In this document: positions 58,827 to 64,000 of the stretch, piece after piece
Position numbering within the stretch: position 1 is the first letter of the stretch
Layout: the number at the start of each line of letters is the position of its first letter
From: Solwaraspora sp. WMMD792
GTDB lineage: Bacteria; Actinomycetota; Actinomycetes; Mycobacteriales; Micromonosporaceae
Assembly: GCF_029626105.1 (NCBI RefSeq)
Contig: NZ_JARUBH010000009.1
Location: forward strand, 434,001-498,000
Reading direction: 5' to 3'
DNA length: 64,000 nucleotides
The notes under the pieces: generated by a model
Told to the model about the DNA's origin: nothing
Database searches by the model: none
The model's input: the letters and a program-made list of their open reading frames with translations, nothing else
Made by a program: the position numbers and the translations under genes

Positions 58827-59797
58827 CCGCCCCCGCACTGTGGTCCGCTCGACGGTCCGTACCCGGCGTCTTCGTGGCACTCGCCCTCACCCTGGTCGCC
58901 GGCTGGCTGGTCGTCACGATCGACGGAGGCCAGCTGTTCAACCAGTCCACGACGGTGAGCCTGCTGCACGTCGCCGCCGGGCTGGGGCTGGTGGCGGTCG
59001 GCCAGACCCTGGTCGTCCTCGGCGGTTCGCTCGACCTCTCCGTGGCGTACGTGGTGAGCCTGAGCACCCTGGTCGCGGCGGAGACGATGAACGGCCGCGA
59101 CGGCGGGCTGCTGCCCGGCATCGGCCTGGCGCTCGCCGTCAGCGCCGCCATCGGGCTGTGCAACGGACTGCTCGTCACCCGGCTGCGGATCAACGCGTTC
59201 ATCGCGACACTGGGCGTCGGACTGCTGCTCAAGGGCTATCTCGACAACGGCTACGACGGCCCGGCCGGCAGCACCTCACCGGCGCTCGTGCAGACCCTCG
59301 GATACCAGCGGGTCGGTCCCGTTCCGGTGTCCTTCCTGCTGCTGATCGCGGTCACCGGGGCGTGCTGGTTCGTCCTTTCCCGGACCCGGTTCGGCCACCA
59401 CCTGGTCGCGGTCGGCGGTGACCCGCAGGTCGCCAGACTCTCCGGCGTCCGCAACGACCGAGTCCTGGTCACCGCCCATGTGATCTGCTCGCTCTGCGCC
59501 GGGCTCGCCGGGATCTACCTGGCCAGCCGGCTCGGCTCGGGCGCGCCCCGGGTGGGTACCGAGGGCCTCTACGACCTGGAGTCGATCGCCGCTGTCGTCA
59601 TCGGGGGCACCGCCCTCGCCGGTGGACGCGGTGGCGTCATCGGCACCGTCGGCGGCGTACTGCTGCTCGCCAGCATCGACGCCATCTTCAACCAGCTCGA
59701 GGTCGACGCCTTCTTCAAACAGGTGATCCGGGGCGCCGTGATCATCGTCGCCGTGGCCGTCTACGCCCGCCGGACGCTGGGAAAGGCGGCCTGGTGA
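58823..59797 (+). CDS. CUT2 sugar ABC transporter permease 1 (RbsC type)
   Basis: 324 residues, about 10 membrane helices, with the permease signature around VGQTLVVLGGSLDLSVAYVV and LESIAAVVIGGTALAGGRGG. The GTG start overlaps the ATPase by 4 bp. A second, similar permease overlaps its end, giving a probable heterodimeric channel. Confidence 0.94.
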   Translation: MTAPALWSARRSVPGVFVALALTLVAGWLVVTIDGGQLFNQSTTVSLLHVAAGLGLVAVGQTLVVLGGSLDLSVAYVVSLSTLVAAETMNGRDGGLLPGIGLALAVSAAIGLCNGLLVTRLRINAFIATLGVGLLLKGYLDNGYDGPAGSTSPALVQTLGYQRVGPVPVSFLLLIAVTGACWFVLSRTRFGHHLVAVGGDPQVARLSGVRNDRVLVTAHVICSLCAGLAGIYLASRLGSGAPRVGTEGLYDLESIAAVVIGGTALAGGRGGVIGTVGGVLLLASIDAIFNQLEVDAFFKQVIRGAVIIVAVAVYARRTLGKAAW

Positions 59798-60777
59798 TCA
59801 TGCAGATCGTCCAGCGTCGCCCCGGGTTGCCGCGCTGGGCAGGTGCCGGCGGTGTGCTGCCCATCCTCGCGATACTCGTGGTGCTGCTGATCCTCGTCAC
59901 CGTCCGGCAGCCCGACTTCCTGGCTCCGGCGTCGCTGATGTCGTTCCTCGGCCGTTCGGCGCCGATCATCCTCCTCGCCGCCGGGCAGTACTTCGTGATC
60001 GTCTCCGGCGAATTCGACCTGTCGGTCGGCGCCCTGGTCACCGCGCAGGTCGTGGTGGCCGCCCGGATCATCGACAGCGATCCCACCCGGACCTGGCCGG
60101 CGGTGCTGGTGCTGCTCTTCGGCGGTGCATTCGTCGGGCTGGTCAACGGTCTGATCACGACGCGCCTGCGGGTGCCTTCGTTCATCACCACCCTCGGCAT
60201 GTTCCTGATCCTGGTGGGCGCGGTCTACCTGTGGTCCAACGGCGCGCCCAAGGGCGGGTTCTCCGAAGAGTTCCGCCAGTTCGGCCGGCGTGCGGTCGAG
60301 GACGTGCCGGTACTGGGCCGGGTCCCGTACTCCCTGATGGTCCTGCTGGTCCTCGCGGCGCTGGCCGTGCTGCTGACGCGCTCCGACTTCGGCCGGATCC
60401 TGATCGCCGTCGGGGACAACCCCCGCACCGCGCACCTCAGCGGGGTGCGGGTCCGGCGGGTAGGCACCATCGCCTTCATCCTCAGCGGCCTCGCGGCAGC
60501 CGTCGCCGCCATCCTGATCGGTGGCTACAGCGGCGTCTCCTTCCAGGCCGGTGCCGGCCTCGAGTTCGGGTCCATCACCGCGGTCGTCCTCGGCGGGGTC
60601 GCGTTGGGCGGCGGTCGTGGGTCGGTCGTCGGCGCGATGCTCGGTGCGGTGACCCTCGAACTGCTGTTCGCCCTCATGAACTTCTACGGCGTCTCCGGCG
60701 CACTCAGACCGACCGTCCAGGGCGCCATCATCCTGTTCGCCGTGGCGGTCGCTACCCGACGTTCCTCGTCGAGATAA
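59794..60777 (+). CDS. CUT2 sugar ABC transporter permease 2 (RbsC type)
   Basis: 327 residues from GTG 59794 (ATG 59800 is also possible). The core AAGQYFVIVSGEFDLSVGAL and FGSITAVVLGGVALGGGRGS parallels the first permease, so the two arose by duplication and now probably pair. It ends 10 bp before the binding-protein gene. Confidence 0.94.
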   Translation: MIMQIVQRRPGLPRWAGAGGVLPILAILVVLLILVTVRQPDFLAPASLMSFLGRSAPIILLAAGQYFVIVSGEFDLSVGALVTAQVVVAARIIDSDPTRTWPAVLVLLFGGAFVGLVNGLITTRLRVPSFITTLGMFLILVGAVYLWSNGAPKGGFSEEFRQFGRRAVEDVPVLGRVPYSLMVLLVLAALAVLLTRSDFGRILIAVGDNPRTAHLSGVRVRRVGTIAFILSGLAAAVAAILIGGYSGVSFQAGAGLEFGSITAVVLGGVALGGGRGSVVGAMLGAVTLELLFALMNFYGVSGALRPTVQGAIILFAVAVATRRSSSR

Positions 60778-60787
60778 GGGGATCCTG

Positions 60788-61969
60788 GTGAAACGTCGCA
60801 TGACCGCGCTGTCCGCGGTGGCCCTGCTCGCCCTCGCCGGCTGCGCGACGGATCAGCCGACCGCAGCCAGTTCCGGCGGATCGTCGGCGCCGGCAACAGG
60901 CACCGGTGACCAGTCGAAGTTCTTCGTACAGGCCGACTACGACAACGAGCTGGCGCTGCTCGACGCCACCCCGACCGGCCCGGCGGACAAGCCGTGGGAG
61001 CAGGTGCTGGACCCGACGATGGTGGACACCGCGAAGTACGCCAAGGCCGGTCCGTACAAGATCTGCTTCTCCAACGCCGCGCTGAACAACCCGTGGCGGC
61101 AGGTCGGGTTCAAGACCATGCAGGCCGAGGTGGAAGCACAGGCGGACCTGATCAAGGAGTTCGTCCACATCGATGCCGAAGGCAAGGACCAGAAGCAGAT
61201 CGCCGACATCAACGACCTGCTCGGCAAGGACTGTGACGCGCTCATCGTCTCGCCGAACACCACCGCCACGCTCACTCCGGCGGTCGAGGCGGCCTGCCGT
61301 ACCGGTCTGCCGGTCATCGTCTTCGACCGGGGCGTGGACACGGACTGTCCGGTCACGTTCATCAACCCCATCGGCGGGTACGGCTTCGGCCATGTCAGCG
61401 CCGAGTTCGTCAGCCAGCGGATGACCCCGGGCGGCAAGCTGCTCGCCCTGCGTATCCTGCCCGGCGTCGACGTGCTGGAGACCCGCTGGTCCGCGGCGAA
61501 GGTCGTCTTCGACCAGGCGCAGGTCGACGTCGTAGGAGTCGAGTTCACCGACGGCGACCCGGCGAAGACCAAGAAGATCGTCGACGACTACATCCGGCGG
61601 TACGGCACGATCGACGGTGTCTGGATGGACGCCGGCGCGGTCGCGGTCGCCGCGGTCGAGGCGTTCCAGGACGCCGGCAAGCCGGTGCCACCCATCAACG
61701 GCGAGGACCAGCTCGACTTCCTGCGGATGTGGAAGGACAACGGCCTCACCGCGATCGCCCCGACCTACCCGACCTACCAGTGGCGTACGCCGATCATCGC
61801 CGCCCTGCGGATCCTCGACGGCCAGCAGGTGTCCAATCCGTGGAAGCTGCCGCAGCCGACGATCACGGAGGAGAATCTAGACAGCTACCTCGACCCGGAC
61901 ATGCCGCCGCTGCACTACGCGATGTGCGGCTGCACCGGCCTGCCGGGCTACCCGCAGCGCTGGAAGTAG
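60788..61969 (+). CDS. Sugar-binding lipoprotein of the CUT2 transporter (periplasmic-binding-protein type I)
   Basis: 393 residues from GTG 60788. The lipobox is LLALAGC (Cys19), followed by a Ser/Gly/Thr tether. The two-lobed fold begins YKICFSNAALNNPWRQVGFK and continues GKDCDALIVSPNTTATLTPA and GLPVIVFDRGVD, the RbsB/DUF-type sugar-binding pattern. A Trp-rich hinge (ETRWSAAKVVFDQ) and the C-terminal HYAMCGCTGLPGYPQRWK are notable; the CGC could form a disulfide. It captures the sugar for the permeases upstream. Confidence 0.93.
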   Translation: MKRRMTALSAVALLALAGCATDQPTAASSGGSSAPATGTGDQSKFFVQADYDNELALLDATPTGPADKPWEQVLDPTMVDTAKYAKAGPYKICFSNAALNNPWRQVGFKTMQAEVEAQADLIKEFVHIDAEGKDQKQIADINDLLGKDCDALIVSPNTTATLTPAVEAACRTGLPVIVFDRGVDTDCPVTFINPIGGYGFGHVSAEFVSQRMTPGGKLLALRILPGVDVLETRWSAAKVVFDQAQVDVVGVEFTDGDPAKTKKIVDDYIRRYGTIDGVWMDAGAVAVAAVEAFQDAGKPVPPINGEDQLDFLRMWKDNGLTAIAPTYPTYQWRTPIIAALRILDGQQVSNPWKLPQPTITEENLDSYLDPDMPPLHYAMCGCTGLPGYPQRWK

Positions 61970-61974
61970 GCCCG

Positions 61975-62880
61975 GTGTACCAGATCGGGGTGAACCCCTG
62001 GGTGTGGACCTCTCCTGTGGACGACGTGGCCCTGGCCGAGCTGCTGCCCCGGATCGCCGGGTTCGGCTTCGACGCCGTCGAACTGCCGATCGAGCAGCCC
62101 GGCGACTGGGATCCACGCCGTACCCGGGATCTGCTCGCGGAACTCGGGCTGACCGCGGCGGGCGTCTGCGCGGTCACCCCACCCGGCCGGGACCTCGTCG
62201 ACGCCCCACCGGCGGTGGTCGAGGCGACAGTGGCCTACCTGAAGGGCTGCGTCGACAGTGCGGCCGCCGTCGGCGCGCCGACCGTCGGTGGGCCGGTCTA
62301 CGCCTCGGTGGGTCGGACCTGGCGGATGACCCCGGCCGCCCGCGCCGCCTGCTACGCGGAATTCCGCCGAGCCCTGGCCCCGGTCGCCGACCATGCCGCC
62401 GCCCACGGCGTGTCGATCGGCGTGGAAGCGCTGAACCGCTACGAGACGAGCGTGGTCAACACGATCGATCAGGCGGTGGAGCTGATCGACGGCCTACCGC
62501 CGAACGTCGGGCTCATGATCGATACCTACCACATGAACATCGAGGAGGCCGATCCGTACGCGGCGGTCGCCGCCGCGGGTGCGCACATCAAACACGTCCA
62601 GGTCAGTGGCACCGATCGGGGGGCTCCCGGCGCTGACCACCTGGACTGGCCCCGGTTTCTCGCCGCGCTGGTCACGACCGGGTACCGGGGCGCGATCTGT
62701 ATCGAGTCGTTCACCCCGGAGAACGAGACGATCGCGACCGCCGCGTCGATCTGGCGGCCCCTCGCCGCGTCGCCAGACCGGCTCGCGCTCGACGGCCTGA
62801 CCTACCTTCGGCAGGCCCTGCGGTCCGTACCCGGACCGCCACCCGTCGGCCGACCCGGCGCGGGCGGTGATCACCAGTAG
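61975..62880 (+). CDS. Sugar isomerase/epimerase, xylose-isomerase-like TIM barrel
   Basis: 301 residues from GTG 61975, 5 bp after the binding protein. The AP-endonuclease-2/xylose-isomerase-like barrel shows GVSIGVEALNRYETSVVNTI (Glu metal ligand), LMIDTYHMNIEEADPYAAV (Asp and His) and HIKHVQVSGTDRGAPGADHL, then ICIESF. This is the pattern of D-tagatose/D-psicose 3-epimerases and related ketose enzymes. It probably acts on the sugar brought in by the transporter; the exact reaction is unproven. Confidence 0.9.
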   Translation: MYQIGVNPWVWTSPVDDVALAELLPRIAGFGFDAVELPIEQPGDWDPRRTRDLLAELGLTAAGVCAVTPPGRDLVDAPPAVVEATVAYLKGCVDSAAAVGAPTVGGPVYASVGRTWRMTPAARAACYAEFRRALAPVADHAAAHGVSIGVEALNRYETSVVNTIDQAVELIDGLPPNVGLMIDTYHMNIEEADPYAAVAAAGAHIKHVQVSGTDRGAPGADHLDWPRFLAALVTTGYRGAICIESFTPENETIATAASIWRPLAASPDRLALDGLTYLRQALRSVPGPPPVGRPGAGGDHQ

Positions 62881-63015
62881 GTTCGTGACGGTGCTGGCCA
62901 ACTGATCACTAGGGATTCACCTCGATCATCCCTGCCCACGCTCGCCCGCACGTATCATGCGAACGATCCACCATGAGCACTCTGTGCCCTTGCGTCGGGC
63001 TCGGACGGTGCCTCT

Positions 63016-63047
63016 ATCTGGTGCTGGCTGGCATCTGGTGCTGGCTG
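63016..63047 (+). repeat. 15-bp direct repeat ATCTGGTGCTGGCTG
   Basis: Copies at 63016-63030 and 63033-63047 are separated by GC, 36 bases before the last gene. No function is known. The other 150 bases of this gap show no gene. Confidence 0.8.
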
Positions 63048-63082
63048 AAAGGTGTGAGATCGGTGCCGAACGAGGCGATGCG

Positions 63083-64000
63083 ATGCGTATCTCGATGAGG
63101 AGTCAGTTCCGGATCCTCACCGGGGCGGCCATGGGCCTGGTCACGATGGTTGCCCTGACCGCCTCGGTGGCACCCAGCCCGGCCGACGCCGGTGAGCCGC
63201 TGCCCGGCACCAGGGTGTCCGACGCGGATCTTCGCCTGCTGACCGAGGCCGCCACGTCGTGTCCCACCTTGACCCCGGCGCGGCTCGCCGGTCAGGTGAT
63301 GGTCGCGTCCCGGTTCTCGGGGATGCCGGTCGAGGCGGTGCGCTCGGTCGGCGGGCAGGGCGTCGCCGGTCTGGTGCCGACCGTGTGGGAGAAGTGGGCC
63401 CCCTGGGAGGAGGCGCGGCCGGCTGACCGGGAAGCCAGCGTCACCGCCCTCGCCCGCCACATGTGCCAGCTGGTCGGCCAGCTCCGGGTGCTGCAGATCG
63501 ACGGCGACCGGTGGCAGCTGGCGTTGGCGGCGCACTGGGTCGGCATGGAGCCGGTCGTCGATGCTGGTGACGTCCCGGCCGGTGCCCAGGAGTACATCGA
63601 CACCGTGGAGCGGTACGCCATCTGGTACGCGTTGCAGCCGGAGTTCGGTGGCAGTGGTGACGCGGCGCCCGAGACGTTCGTACCGGCCGTCGTGCGGGCC
63701 GCCACCGACGCCGCGCCGTCGCCGGTGCCGGATGCGTATCTCGAACTGATCCAGGCTGCTGGTGCGGTCTGCCCGCAGCTGCCTCCGGCTCGGGTCGCCG
63801 CGCAGCTCATGGCGACCTCCGCGTTCGACCCGCAGCGGCTCGGCCCGTTGGGCGAGCAGGGCATCGCGCAGTTCCTCCCCCAGATGTGGGTGACCTACGC
63901 ACAGCCGTCGGCGACGGCGTCGCCGTGGACCCCGGCCTCGGCTGTTCCGGCTCTCGGCCAGGCCATGTGCGCCCTCCTGGAGGCCATACCCGGAACCGGA
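63083..64000 (+). CDS. Secreted protein with two degenerate lysozyme-like repeats (partial)
   Basis: From ATG 63083 (GAGG 7 bases upstream) the frame stays open for 306 codons to the window end. A signal peptide (FRILTGAAMGLVTMVALTAS, cleaved near PADAGE) precedes two units: CPTLTPARLAGQVMVASRFS...VWEKW and CPQLPPARVAAQLMATSAFD...FLPQMW. Both parallel the SLT/lysozyme pattern ExGFxP...GxxQxxPxTW, but the catalytic Glu is replaced (SRFS, TSAF). It may bind or sense cell-wall glycan rather than cut it. Confidence 0.7.
   Translation, partial: MRISMRSQFRILTGAAMGLVTMVALTASVAPSPADAGEPLPGTRVSDADLRLLTEAATSCPTLTPARLAGQVMVASRFSGMPVEAVRSVGGQGVAGLVPTVWEKWAPWEEARPADREASVTALARHMCQLVGQLRVLQIDGDRWQLALAAHWVGMEPVVDAGDVPAGAQEYIDTVERYAIWYALQPEFGGSGDAAPETFVPAVVRAATDAAPSPVPDAYLELIQAAGAVCPQLPPARVAAQLMATSAFDPQRLGPLGEQGIAQFLPQMWVTYAQPSATASPWTPASAVPALGQAMCALLEAIPGTG

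Noticed and set aside
62881-63082. c-di-AMP (ydaO-type) riboswitch before the lysozyme-like gene
   Set aside because: Such leaders precede wall hydrolases in actinomycetes, but no matching conserved core was found here.
1-64000. CRISPR arrays, insertion sequences and rRNA genes
   Set aside because: I looked for regularly spaced repeats, transposase motifs and rRNA signatures on both strands and saw none.

Overview
The window is high-GC DNA with GTG and TTG starts, many 1-8 bp gene overlaps and long spurious antisense frames. This is typical of a filamentous actinomycete, and the gene content fits Micromonosporaceae best (an inference; there is no rRNA or species marker here). I see no CRISPR array, transposase, rRNA or complete prophage.

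Layout. (1) 1-10981: an exopolysaccharide locus. It holds the 3' end of a secreted beta-propeller protein, a hexapeptide acyltransferase, a Wzz-like copolymerase with a dead NTPase domain, an O-antigen-ligase/polymerase, a Wzx-like flippase, a sulfotransferase, an APH-fold protein, a split Alg14/Alg13-type glycosyltransferase and a family 2 glycosyltransferase. (2) 10982-12828: a scar of gene fragments around an ATPase of the DUF4143 type. (3) 12829-20906: a complete leftward histidine-utilisation operon (RpiR regulator, hutU, M20 hydrolase, hutF, hutI, hutH). A near-palindromic operator candidate lies in front of it. (4) 21035-24271: MOSC protein, secreted expansin-like protein, GNAT enzyme, an odd tRNA with a UAG anticodon, and a peroxiredoxin. 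(5) 24326-27231: a cbiMNQO-type nickel/cobalt ECF importer behind a candidate Nur box. (6) 27106-32152: an envelope redox/copper cluster (DsbA-like, MauE/DoxX-like, CopC-CopD fusion, YcnI). (7) 32106-37446: GT87 mannosyltransferase, oligoribonuclease, tRNA-His, two tandem lipoprotein L,D-transpeptidases, tRNA-Lys.

(8) 37371-40967: a small island bounded by tRNA-Lys and a degenerate copy of its 3' end plus terminator. It carries an XRE/ImmA-IrrE regulator with a PIN-like partner and an orphan HsdR-N-type nuclease. (9) 41002-43557: valyl-tRNA synthetase. (10) 43672-47681: the most striking locus, a two-gene module of an EACC1-like small protein and a 1210-residue caspase / UPF1-like helicase / PD-(D/E)XK-like fusion. 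It is probably a conflict (antiviral or suicide) system. (11) 47931-51310: secreted S1 protease, lipoprotein with triplicated 5' repeats, SpoU methyltransferase, PhyH oxygenase. (12) 51705-56800: two secreted lectin-tagged carbohydrate-active proteins, convergent on a strong bidirectional terminator. (13) 57336-62880: a CUT2 sugar ABC transporter operon with two permeases and a sugar isomerase/epimerase. (14) 63083-64000: a secreted protein with two degenerate lysozyme-like repeats, cut by the window end.

The theme is cell-surface polysaccharide synthesis and remodelling, extracellular polymer breakdown with sugar import, metal and redox homeostasis in the envelope, histidine catabolism, and two accessory defence-type loci. 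Assignments come from reading motifs by eye. No database search was run.
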